DNA from: Acanthamoeba lenticulata
Lineage: Eukaryota; Discosea; Longamoebia; Acanthamoebidae
Assembly (NCBI GenBank): GCA_002179805.1
Contig: NAVB01000584.1
Span: 45,523 to 109,522 of the forward strand
Direction: 5' to 3'
Length of the DNA stretch: 64,000 nucleotides
Shown: in pieces, positions 45,523 through 56,393 of the stretch
Numbering within the stretch: the first letter of the stretch is position 1
Layout of the letters: every line of letters starts with the position of its first letter
Program-made: the position numbers and the translations under genes
Notes under the pieces: model-generated
The model's database searches: none
Told to the model about the DNA's origin: nothing
The model's input: the letters and a program-made list of their open reading frames with translations, nothing else

Positions 45523-47550
45523 TTAAATGACGTCCACTTCCTCGTCCAAGTCACTGTCGGACATGGCCTTTTGCACCTTGATGACTTGCTCCGTTCGGAA
45601 CACCTCAAACGCCTCCGGCACCAACGTGTTAAGTCTGGCCCCTCGGCTGTGTGGAATGTAGTTGAAGTCGTCGTCCTGCTCCACAAAATGGCAAATCGTC
45701 GTCTCGACCACTTGCGGGGTCTTCGTGGCCTTCTTGCCGGCAGCAGCAGCAGCGGGGCTCCTGGTCTTGGCGGGGGAAGCGTTTTTCCGCCTCTGGGTGC
45801 TCTTGGTGCTCTTCTTTGTCGCCGCGGGAGGACTGGTCTTCTTAGTAGTCGCCTTTCGGGAGCTACGCGTCGAAGTCGTGTTGGCCTTCGTCCTCGTCCT
45901 CTTGCGCGGCGAAGTCGCAACGGTCTCGGTAATGATGATGTCAGTCACACCGTGATCGACCATGCTCTCGTCGCCTCGGCTGTCCTTGTCGGCCAGACAG
46001 GCGTACACGTAGTCCTCAAGCCGACTCAGCGTGGCATCGTCCAGGGCGTTGATGTCTGTTGCGGTCGGCAAAAAAAAATAGAAATTAGATTTAGATTTGC
46101 TTCAAGATTAAGAACGGAAATGAATGGTACGGAGGAGGTCCGTACCGAACTCGAGATCTTCGTCATCGGTATCGCCCAGATCGAGCGTAGGGTTGACAAT
46201 GTAAATGATCCCCTCCAGCTTATCATTGGGCAGCTCGTGCGTGATTTTAAAGAGCAAATCCTCCTTGCTCCAGCGCAGACGAATGGAGGACGAGCGCTGG
46301 CGCTTGGTACGCTTCACACTGGCAGGGACACTACCGCTGGTTGTGGTGGAGGAGACGGGGCTGCTGGGGGAGGAAGAATCGCCAGAGGACTCGAGGTCGT
46401 CGGACTTGGGGGAGGCAATATCGTCCGAGATGGGATCTTCCCACTCGGTCCAGCCATACTCGAGCAGCTCGGGGTAGAGGGCGGGGGAGCGGCCGTCGAG
46501 AACCGACTCTTGCTCAAACGAGAAGCTGAGAGGCACGAAATCCTCGGCCGACGCGTCGCCATCCTTGAAAAGGTCATCGTCGGAGTCGTCCTTGCAGCCG
46601 AAAATATCATCCTCCGAGCTGCTGCCACCGTCGAGGAACGCTTCGCCCTCGAACAAGAAATCGGGACCGATCTCCTCGAATTCGGTAACAAAGTCGAAAG
46701 TGACGTCGCTAGCTCGCTTGGCACGCCTGGGCAGGTATGGTGTGGTGTACAAGAAAAGAAGAAAAAAGGGTGGTTTAACAGCTTGCCAGCTCGCGCAACA
46801 AAGAGAGGGTTCATACTTGCTCTTCTTCTTTTTACGGGTGGGGTCAACACCGTGTTTATCGAGCATGAACTGGAACCATCTGTTCAAAACACCTTGCTTA
46901 GCCAAGCCTTATAATGACGCGGCGAGTGCCACGCACGGGGAGTGGAAAGCACGTACGACTGGAAGCTAGTGGCCGCTGAAGCGAGAGGGCCGTGCGGATC
47001 GACCGTAAACACCTGTGTGTTTTATATTACAACCCACTTCGTCAGCCACTAGGGAAGGGACCTCCACCGTAAATTGAGAGAAGTCGTACAGCGTTCATAT
47101 CCTGCACAAAGTCGCGAGAGCGCTTGTAGAGGCTATTGTCAATCTTGCGTTTGACCACGTCAAGTGACATCTGCGGGAAGCAAACATGCGCGATCGAGTG
47201 AGCGGAGCTGACTCCGGAGTTTGTTGCATGCAAAAGGCTTTGAGCTGGGCTGGCTTCGCCTCAATTGCATGATAATAATAATAATTATTGCGCTGGGGAG
47301 GGGGTCTATTTGCGATTATGATTTGCAAATTTGTGCCCGTTCCCCGCCCACACAACCATCGCACTCCGATTAACTGGTAGAAATTAATCACCTGGAGGTC
47401 AGGATTGTGTGAGCTGGCTGTGTAGAACAGCGTGAACTTCTCGTGAGACTGGAACTCAGACCAGACAGCACTGATCTTCTGCATAGCGCTGGTCTTCTTG
47501 GTCGCCATCGTAGTGACAGCGGAGGACGAAGAGGTAGTAGTGGAGGCCAT
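45523..47550 (-). CDS. BET-like protein: degenerate bromodomain and NET domain
   Basis: ATG at 47550 opens MASTTTSSSSAVTTMATKKT, then an exon with KFTLFYTASSHNPDLQ. The next exon MSLDVVKRKIDNSLYKRSRD FVQDM continues the helices typical of a bromodomain (compare the BET pattern MDLSTVKRKLENREY). The following exon reads VFTVDPHGPLASAATSF, so the conserved NCYKYN part around the acetyl-lysine-binding Asn is not visible. A Ser/Asp-rich linker (46905-46300) leads to a NET (extra-terminal) domain: WSKEDLLFKITHELPNDKLE GIIYIVNPTL, then DINALDDATLSRLEDYVYACL. The tail is Lys/Arg/Thr/Pro-rich and ends near SDSDLDEEVDVI. BET proteins bind acetylated histones and recruit transcription factors. With an altered pocket, this one may act only through its NET domain. 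It is head to head with ATG3. Confidence 0.72.
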
Positions 47551-48184
47551 GGATGTGAAATGAACTGAGCTGGGAGAAGGAGAGAGCAGAAGAGAAGATT
47601 CCGTCGTCGTTTTACGCCAGGCGCGTCGGGTTTCCAGAGTGGTTGAGTGAAAAATTGGGTGTGGCTGGTGAAAGGAGATGCGGCAGCTAACTGACAGCAC
47701 TCCGATCCGATACAATCGAGTTTTTTGGTGCGGCGGGAGTAATATAGAAAAGGGGGTGGTTGACGGCGGCGGCGGGTAGCACAGCGTGAGCAACGCGGAC
47801 TACGACGGGGGCACAAAGGTGCGCGGAGACACCTGCAGAACCGGAGACGACGGGCTCGTAGAGAGAGGAGAGAGAGTAGGGGACGCACACACCCCACGGC
47901 TGGAAACGAAGAAGAAAAACAGAATGCCGGGGCCATACAGCTGGCCGCCTTGCCCCTTCCCCATTGGTTGCCGCGGTGTTTGCTTTCCCTATCCTACCGG
48001 TCTTGCCGGCAAAAACCGCTTGACCTCTTCCGTCCCCACAAAGCTCGAAGAAATTTTGGCGGTTTTATCCCGGCTTCGTGCTTCTGCCGAAGCCACCAGG
48101 GAAAGCATGCATTTTTCGTTTTTTCTCTTCTGGGGCAAGAGTAATAAACCACAACACCACGCCGAGCCACCGGTAACTGAAGTC
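47551..48184. other. shared upstream region of the BET-like gene and ATG3
   Basis: This 634-base divergent intergenic region separates two start codons. A plus-strand frame from 47786 runs into ATG3 in phase, but its Gly/Arg/Pro-rich residues do not resemble the family, so I treat it as 5' leader. No other gene is visible. Confidence 0.5.
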
Positions 48185-49852
48185 ATGACCTGGTGGGACA
48201 AAACCAAGGAAACGGCCACTAAGACTCTCATCAATGCGCACAATGCCGCATTTGGACCTCTTACGAGCTCCAAGTTTTTGGCCGAAGGTGTGCTGACGCC
48301 TGATGAGGTACCAATTCAATTCCTCCCCCCCCCCCTCCTCTCCAAATGCATTTTCCAACAAAAAAGAATGCCTCTCCAGTTCGTGCAAGCTGGTGACCTT
48401 CTGGTTTACAAGTGCCCCACATGGAGCTGGTACCAGCCCTATCTTCCTCTCTCGCTTCATTAGTGCTGACAATCTTTTGTGGGGGGGGGAGGAATTGAAG
48501 GGAAGCAGGCGATCCGGCTAAGGCTGTTCCTTACTTGCCGAAGGACAAACAATTTCTCATCACTCGCAAAGGTTTGCTTTGGGCCTCGTTTATATGTACC
48601 CTGGTTAACGCAGTATTTCTTCAGTGCCCTGCTTGATGCGTGCCGCCGCACTCGAAAAAACGGCAAATGAAGCTCAAAATCAGGACGTTGAGATTGATGG
48701 CGATGAGGTGCAACTGCCCGTCCTGTCTTCCCTCTCTTATGCGCTTTTCCTTGTAACTGCCACAAGCAGCTTCTCGTTCTCCCTCCTCACCGGTTCATTT
48801 ATTGCGATCCAGGGGTGGGTGGAAACGCATGTTGGCTTTGGCAAAGATGAACCAGTTGAGATTCCAGAAATCCCAACTGAGGAGGAAGCCGGTCAGCCTG
48901 CCGAGCAAGGTTCCCCTCGCTTGCTCCTCTTTTTTTCTGTAGTGCGAGAGGGATTGTGTGTCTTATGGGCCTTGGTACCTTTCAGGCGATGGCGCTTCAG
49001 CTGCTGAGGGGGAGGAAGAAATTCCTGACATGGAAGAATTCGAGGGTGAAGACAACATTGAAGATGAGGACCCAGTACGTGCTCCGCATCATGCGCTCTC
49101 GTGAAGAGTCAAAGATATGTGCAGAGAGAATCATTGGATTCCCTCACTGAACACATACCTGTCATGTCATGATGCCCACTACACTGCGCACTTGATCAGT
49201 CGGCTTTGGCCTCGAACGCTGAGGAGTCGGACACGATCCTGAGGACGCGCACTTACGACATCTCTATCACATACGACAAGTATTACCAAACGCCGAAGGT
49301 GTGGCTGTTTGGCTATGATGAGGTACCTCCTGAACCACTTCACAATGCACTCTGGTTGATGTTAAGGCTGACGTACACCGACCACACGCTAGGCTGGGAA
49401 TGGCCTGACGCCGAAGCAAGTTTTCCTGGACATCAGCCAAGATCACGCACAGAAGACCGTTACTTTTGATACTCACCCGCACATGCAAGTGCGTGCTCCC
49501 GGCAGCCCTACTCGCCCCTGCGCAAAAATCCCAAGGCCTTATGTAAATTAATTCGTTGGTGGTGACGCCACTCGTGGGGCGAGTGCAGACGTCGTGTGCC
49601 TACATACACCCTTGCAAGCACTCTGCTGTGATGAAGAAAATTGTCCTTAGGCAGGCCGAGTGCGGCAAGGAACCCCGTGTTGACCAGTACGATCTTGCTC
49701 TTCTATTCCCCCCCCCCCTCCCCTCTCTTGTTTCTTGGTGCTTAGTGTTATTTCTTCTTCTTCTTTCCAGGTACTTGTTCCTTTTCCTCAAGTTCTTGTC
49801 AGCAGTCATTCCCACAATCGAGTATGACTACACAATGGAGATCGAAAGCTAA
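48185..49852 (+). CDS. ATG3: autophagy E2-like conjugating enzyme ATG3
   Basis: ATG3 transfers ATG8 to phosphatidylethanolamine during autophagosome formation in the cytosol. The start is taken at ATG 48185 ([20 protein letters not shown]), which begins the family N-terminal helix; the longer open frame upstream is not conserved. Exons continue [41 protein letters not shown] and [12 protein letters not shown]. The acidic flexible region ([16 protein letters not shown]) precedes the E2 core: [42 protein letters not shown], then the active-site exon with [17 protein letters not shown], where HPC holds the catalytic Cys. It ends [22 protein letters not shown] and TAA/TAG at 49850-49852. The family length is kept. 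An ATG1-like kinase is also encoded in this window, at 11930, but the two are not adjacent. Confidence 0.95.
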
Positions 49853-50120
49853 AGCGCTCTCCTCTCTTCTTGTCGCAAATTGCCTGCCACAGACAACGTT
49901 GCTTTTTTGTTTTTTCTTCTTTTTTTGTGGTGGCTGCTGCCCGGCTTTTGCTGCCCACGCAGCGGCTCGTTTTTTTTTTGTTGTGGTGTTCACTTGAGCT
50001 GTGTTGCCGGTGTGGTTTTTGTGTTTGAGTTGGCCTCGTCGACCTAACTCAACTGGCCTCCACTGCAAGCGCCCTGGGTACAACAATAACAACAACAAGA
50101 AGTGTCAACAAACATCCAAG

Positions 50121-50900
50121 ATGAGCAAGAAGCCATTCAGCCCATTTCAGGAACTCGATCAAAAGAGGCGGGAGGAAGAGGAGGCCATGCGTCGCCGTAT
50201 GGAGGCTCGCTTGGGGGGCCGCAGCGGTGAGGATTCGGCTTCCTCCTCTTCTTACTCCAACAGTGGAAGGCAGCCCTCGCCGCCTCGCTCTACCTCGCCT
50301 CGCTCTACCTCGCCTCGCTCAGCTCCCCAACCTGAGGTTAAGGTCGAAGGCGGGCTTGCTCCGGGCATGACACGAGAAGGTACGGCCATTTCCCTCCTCG
50401 TTTGGCGCCAATTCAATCCCGCTCCTCGAAAATGGCCTCTCACTGATGGCTTGTTGGCTGTGTTCTTTCCCTCTCTCTCTCTCTTTTTTAACCTTAATGT
50501 TCTCCATTTTGCCGTTACCAGATGAGATGAAAATCGTGAGCCAAGTGCGGCAACAGAAGAAAGCCTTCAACCCCTTCTTCGAGATGGACAAGAAAAAGAA
50601 GGAAGAGGAAGAGAAGATGCGCCGCATGATGGAGAGTCGCCTCAACCGCACAGGCGATGATGCTGCCGACTCCTCCTCCAGCTTCGCTCGTGAGGCGAGA
50701 GACGACGCCGAGCGTGAGAGGAAGCGCATAAGCGACCGCGACCGCGAGGAGCGGGAACGGGCCGAGCAGAGGCGGCGCGAACAGCAGCAGCAGCAAGCCG
50801 AGAGCGAGCAGCTCAGGCGTGAGGCCGAGCAGCGCGAGAAGAAGCGCATGAGCGACCGCGACCGTGAGGAGCGGGAACGGGCCGAGCAGAGGCGGCGCGA

Positions 50901-50931
<31 letters not shown>

Positions 50932-53900
50932 CAGCAACAGCAGGCCGAGAATGAGCAGCACCACCGGCGCGAGGCCGAGCAGCGTGAGAGGGAGCGGGCG
51001 GAGGCCAAGAAGCGGGAGGACGAGGAGCGGCGGCGGGAGGAGCAGGAGCGCGACAACAAGCGTCGGGAGCGTGAGCTCGACGAGGAGCGGCGGCGCAAGG
51101 AGGATGACCGCAAGAGGAAAGAAGAAGAGGAAGAGTGGCGGCTCTACTTTGATGACAAGACCAACCGGAACGAAGAGCGCAGGCTAAAGGAAGAGGAGGA
51201 CGAGGAAAAGTGGCGCGAAGAGGAGGAGCTCCTCCGTGAGGAACTTGAGGTGTGGCCCTATCCCATCACGTGTCCCACTCTCCTCTCTCTCCCCTCCCCC
51301 CCCCCGCACAGACAGGCACACTTACACACACACACACAAACGCAGGAATGCGAGGAGCCGGCCGCCAAGCGCAAAAAGTGGCAGCAGCTGATCAAGATGC
51401 TCGAGCGCGAGGCCGAGGAACAGGACGGGTATGCTCGTAAGCCCTATGAATGGTGATGGGTGCGGTCCTCACCTCACAGTCGTTTCATGTGTGCCCCCAG
51501 GAACTGGAGCGAGGAGGACAAGCTGGCAAAGGAGGACCGCGAGAAGGAGAAGAAGAAGATGCAGGAGGACGAACGGCGATGGGAGCGCGAGGAAAAGGAG
51601 AAGGAGGAGGCATTTGACCGGAAGAAGGAAAAGTTGGAGGAGGAGGAAGAGGAGGACGACCGACAGATCGAGAAGGCCGAGGAGCACCTCGAAAGGCTCG
51701 AGGAGGAGCTCCTGGAGATTGAGGAAGAGCTCGAGGACGAGTACAACGACGACGTACGCCGGCACTCCCACGTTTTTTTTTTGCACTTTTTTTGATGTCC
51801 TTTTGTTTTCACGCACACACAGGCGCGGGATTACGATGATGAGGACGAGGAGGAGCTCGAGCGGATGGAGGCGGAGCTGAAGAGGCTCGAGTCCAAGGAG
51901 CGCAAGGTCTCCTCGCGAAGCTACTCGGTAAACGCCCTCCCTTCCTCCCTCACCTCGCCTTGTCGGGGACTGACTCAGCCGGCTTTTTTCTTTTTCTTTC
52001 TTTTTTTTTTTGTTCTTCTCTCCTTCAGGACGATGACTCGGACGATTACAGCGACGACTCGGCGCACGAGGACGAGGATCCGGAGGCGCTGGAGGAGCTG
52101 CGCAAGATGGAGGAGGAGATCAGGAGGCTCGAGGAAGAAGAGGAGGAGCTCAACCGGCGTCAGGAGGTGAAGATGAAGAAGAAGGCCGCCGAGGAGGAGG
52201 AGTTCAGGAAGCTCGACGAGGAGCTGCAGAGGCTCGAGCGGGAGGAGAAGATCGAGACGAAGGACGACCTCAAGAAGATGAAGGGCCAGCAGCGCGAAGA
52301 AGAGCTGCGGCGCATGGAGGAGGAAGTCAAGCGGATCCAGGCCGAGCGCGAGCGGCAACTCGCCATCGAGAGGGAGCTCGAGCTCGAGCGGGAGCGCCAA
52401 CGCGAGCGCGAACGTGAGGAGCGCCAGAAGCAGTGGGAGCGCGAGAAGATTCTGCGCGCCGAGCGGGCCCGCCAGGAGAAGGAGGCCGCCGAGGCCCTCG
52501 AGCGCGAGCGGCTGGCCAAGAAGGCCAACGAGATGGCCGCCATCAAGCAGGTCACCAGCGCCAAGAAGGCCTTCAACCCGTTCCTCGAGATGGAGAAGAA
52601 GAAGAAGGAAGAGGAGGAGGCCTTCCGCCGCGCCATGGAGGAGAAGATCCGACGACGCGATATGGGCGGTTCCGCCGGGCCTTCCTCGTCCTCTTCCTCA
52701 TCCACGGCCTCGCAAGCGCCAAGCGCCTCGACGGCGCCGGCCGCTGATGCTGCCGACCGGCCCTCGCGGGAATCGACCTCCAGCCGCGAGGAGAGGGAGC
52801 CCGTGCGGCGCGAGGACTCTGGGCGGCGCGAGGACAGCGCGCGTGGCGCCGACAGCAGCAGCGGCTCGCAGTACGCCGACAGTGCCGCCTCGAGCAGGAA
52901 CCAGTCGTCTTCGCAGGTGCGTCTCCCGCACTCCTCCTCTCCGCTTCTTCCCTTTGGCTCGTCGCGTGGCTTTCGGGAATTGACACGCGGGGGCGGGGCT
53001 GGTGGCTGGTGGGAGCGCAGCCGCCTAAGAGGCGGTCGGCGACGGACCCGTGCGAAGTATGCGGGGATCGCGTGTACTTTAGTGACCGGCTCTCGGCCGA
53101 CGGGAAGCTCTACCACAAGAAGTGCTTCCGCTGCGCGCATTGTAACAACATGGTCAAGCTGGGCAACTATGCCTCGCTGGAGGGCAAGCTCTACTGGTAC
53201 CTGTGCCTGTTTCCCTTCTGGCTGGCTGGCGTCCGACTCGGTCGGACTTGTCTCACGCATGTCTCCCGGCAGCAAACCGCACTTCCGCCAGCTGTTCAAG
53301 TCCAAGGGCAACTACGCATCGGGCTTTGGCGGGGAGACGCCCGTCGAAAAGTGGAACCGCGAGCACGGCATCACGGCCGAGTCCGCCTCAATCAGCGAGA
53401 CTGAATCAGATGCCGACGACGCCCCGAATTCCGCTCCTGCTGCTGCTGCTGCTGCTCCTTCTCCTGCTCCTGCTGCGGCGGCGGCTCCCGAGCCCGCCCC
53501 CGAGAAGCGCGAGCCGGCGCCTTCCCCGGCCAAGGCCCCGGCCGACGAGCCCGCCTCGCGCAAGCCTGCCCCAAGCTCCGGTAAGCCAGCACGCGCGCTG
53601 CCGTCGCCACTCTGCTGATGGCTGCTGGCTGGCCTGGTTTTCCCAACTCACCTCTCTTGGGTGCGACAGGCGGGGACGCCGGTGAAACGGAGCCGTTCGA
53701 GGAGGACGAGCGCAACATTTTCGTGGACTACATGATGGACACCTTCCGCAGGGACCGCCGTGTGAGAAAGGAGCTCCTGCTCTCCTCCGACAGCGACGAG
53801 ATCTACCGTGTCCTCTCTGATGGTGTTATCCTCTGGTACGCTGCTCCCATTCTCTCTCTCTCTCTCGCTCTGCCCGATTCGCTTCTTCGTCTTCCCTAAT

Positions 53901-54702
53901 TGCCCTTATTATCACCTGACCCTATTGCCGACCATACAGTAAATTCATGAACGAGCTGGTCCCGGACACGCTCGACGATCGCGTCATCAACGCCTCGCCG
54001 TCAGGAGATGTCCAAATTGTACGGAAGGCGCCGGGAGTGGTTTTGAGGGGGGTGGAAGAGGGAAAGCCATGAGCTCACGGGCGGGGAACGGGCACAGGAG
54101 GAGAACTGGAACTTGTGCCTCAACTCGGGCAAAGCGATTGGCTGTCGGGTCCACGGCATTTCCATCGATGACCTCATGGACGGGAAGCCGCAGGCCATCC
54201 TCAGGCTCATTTGGGAGATCATCAAGGTGCGCCTTCACCTTACGGGGGAGAAAAAGGCAACCGCGACTGCTCTCTGACATACGGCATTCCTCCCGCTGCG
54301 CAGGTGAGCCTGACGACCAAGATCAGAAAGAACAGGTCGCAGCTGGAGCAGCTCGTGCAGGACGACGAGCAAGTGCGTGACGTGGCCTCGCTCCCGCCGC
54401 ATGACATCCTCGTGCGGTGGATCAATTTCCACCTCAAGAAGGCGCAGCACGACCAGACCATCCGCTCCCTCACGCCCGACCTCAAGGACTCGGTGGCGTT
54501 GACGCTGCTGTTGTGGTCGCTGGCTCCTCGCCGTTGCGACAAGAGGGCGCTCGAGACCGATGACCTGACGAGGAGGGCGAGGCTCGTTATCGACAACGCG
54601 ACCAAGCTGGAGTGTCCCAAGGTCGCCACGCACGCTGCCATTGCGTCTGGCCACTCACGCATGACCTTCTCTCTCGTGGCTCATCTCTTCTGCCGCGAGT
54701 GA
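50121..54702 (+). CDS. coiled-coil protein with three NPF repeats, LIM domain and plastin-type actin-binding domain
   Basis: ATG 50121 opens MSKKPFSPFQELDQKRREEE. Two related copies follow later: KKAFNPFFEMDKKKKEEEE at about 50560 and KKAFNPFLEMEKKKKEEEE at about 52565. Between them is a very long charged, Glu/Arg-rich coiled coil with a poly-Gln run (50902-50943). A Ser-rich linker leads to one LIM domain: PCEVCGDRVYFSDRLSADGK, YHKKCFRCAHCNNMV and KPHFRQLFKSKGNYASGFG, split by introns. An Ala/Pro linker then leads to two calponin-homology domains matching the first actin-binding unit of plastin: NIFVDYMMDTFRRDRR, GVILCKFMNELVPDTLDDRV, ENWNLCLNSGKAIGCRV, GKPQAILRLIWEIIKV, then LVRWINFHLKKA and VATHAAIASGHSRM. 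The last exon ends FSLVAHLFCRE. It probably organises cortical actin. Confidence 0.85.
50902..50943 (+). repeat. CAG/CAA trinucleotide repeat encoding poly-Gln
   Basis: Fourteen Gln codons (CAG with a few CAA interruptions) sit inside the coiled-coil region of the LIM/CH protein gene. A shorter five-Gln run lies about 110 bases upstream within a similar sequence unit, so the run probably expanded within a duplicated segment. Confidence 0.9.
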
Positions 54703-54795
54703 TGGCCCATACCAGGATCCTAAAGAAGAGAGCGCTTGTGTTTTCTTTTGGCGTTTTCCCTTTTCGTTCTTGTTGGGGCGTGGGCAAAGGAGGAG

Positions 54796-56359
54796 CATGG
54801 ACTTCGGTGACGTGCAGCACTGGGAGAACTTTTACGATCGAAATTTCACCCTCCCAAGTACGAGATTTCATACCCCCCGCCACTTTTCGTCGAGCCCACA
54901 CACCACTGCCCGTTCTACGCCGGGCCGGTGGTGTTCGTCGTCACCTCCTTCACCATGCCTCCCGCCGACGCTACGACGATGAACCTGCCGCCGGTACAAA
55001 GAGCAACCACACGACCGCACACGACCGCACACAACCACACGACCGCACACGACACACGTTGACTTAGATGGGACGACAACAGAGCGGGAGAAGCGCGAGT
55101 CGCTGATCATGCAGGGGCTCGTGTGGCTCGCCAAGCAGCCGATGGCCGACGGACCGCAGGCCTACGTGCGACCAGGCGACAACCTGTGGCTGTGCGCTCT
55201 CACCGACGCCCGCGCCGAGGCGGAGCGCGATCAATTATGTTTTTGTGCGCATCACGCCACCACCAACTTCACCACACTTGTCTGGTGTTCATCTCGCCGA
55301 GCTGCCAGAGGGGAACTCGCACGTGTAGTACCTGATCATCAAGAGTCTATGTCTGCCCCATTAATTGTAATTGGTGAAGTTACTTACTTGTCAGCTGGGT
55401 GAGCTTGGTGAATGGGCTGACTTGTTTGAGCAACATCAATCCTGCAACTTATCAGGAACAGGAATGATCCTCTCCAAGCCAGTGGGTGGCTATCTGCCCT
55501 GTTGATGAAGAGGGCACAGAAGAGTTTTGGGTTGCCAGGATCATCTCAGTCCAGAGGAAGACCCTTTGAGTGCACTGGTGGAACTTCAAAAATGGCAGAT
55601 GGCAAGATCATAGGTCAGAATAAAGTGTGGCTCATGGCACAGTTTTGGCCTATGGTTTTGCTTTCAATGAGAGGACTGGAATGTCTCAAGCAACCTTGAC
55701 TGAGATATTATAGAACTTGTAATTTGTATTCAATATAATAACTTCTCTTTATTTTTTGAACATTTGATGTACATAACTTATGATTTTATAAATGACTTGG
55801 TGTACATGGGTTTTTTCATTGGTGCAAAAGTAACATTGTCACTTTTTTCTGGACACTTTGTTAAAACAACTCAGATGAAACTTCATTTTTTTTTCAAAAA
55901 GCTAGGGGCAAGCAAGTCAATACCAGTGGGAACATGAGGTCAGGAAGCTAAGTTTCTGGGATCACACAAGCATGTTCGTGAGCCATGCCAATACTCCCTT
56001 TCTCATTTCCCATCATCTTCAATTTTTTGCCACTGGTGATAGCAAGTAAATGGCAATTACTGCAGAGGTTCATTGAATGTTAAAACCTGGTGGACGATGG
56101 CTACTATACAGGCATATACCCCCACATCTCAAATTTTGGAGGAGGAGCAGGTTTCTTAACCCAAAGGGGGGGGGCAGCTTTGTTGATGACAGAGCAGAAT
56201 CTGTAGATGAAGAGTTGGTGGACAGTGCCGAGAATGTTGAATCACTGTGGACTGCACACTCGCGGTGATGGCGGGTTACATGGCAGCAGATAGATCTGCC
56301 TGACACGGGGGAGGACAACGCGGGCGTGCTGTACTTCTACGTCTTCACAAAAGTGTAGG
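54796..56359 (+). CDS. uncertain gene interrupted by an AT-rich stretch
   Basis: I propose this only tentatively. A first coding piece reads MDFGDVQHWENFYDRN from ATG 54796, and the next reads YEISYPPPLFVEPTHHCPFY then AGPVVFVVTSFTMPPADA, with a frame change between them that needs an unplaced splice. A later piece (about 55050-55220) reads ESLIMQGLVWLAKQPMADGP then YVRPGDNLWLCALTDARAEA. After the AT-rich stretch, the GC-rich sequence IDLPDTGEDNAGVLYFYVFT KV ends at TAG 56357-56359 and looks like the real C-terminus. So the AT-rich insertion at about 55320-56260 would lie in an intron of this gene or would have broken it. I do not recognise the family. It may be a pseudogene. Confidence 0.3.
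55321..56257. mobile_element. AT-rich foreign-looking insertion, possible degenerate transposon
   Basis: Composition changes abruptly from GC-rich exons to about 60% AT. The stretch has no long open frame. The plus frame at 55501 reads VDEEGTEEFWVARIISVQRK TL and then a stop, followed by VHWWNF, which suggests a decayed coding domain. ACTCGC occurs at both edges (55315-55320 and 56258-56263), and the left end (GTGTAGTACC) weakly matches the reverse complement of the right end (GTGCAGTCC). A short target duplication with imperfect terminal repeats is possible, but each match is short. The identity of the element is unknown. Confidence 0.35.
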
Positions 56360-56393
56360 AAACAAACAAAGGGTAAAGCTACATTCCTTTTGG

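Noticed and set aside
47786..48184. in-frame upstream extension of ATG3
   Set aside because: Its residues are Gly/Arg/Pro rich and unlike the ATG3 N-terminus, and the helix at ATG 48185 is the family start.
55502..55699. 65-codon open frame in the AT-rich island
   Set aside because: It has no resemblance to any family, and the neighbouring frame looks more protein-like but has stops; neither seems functional.
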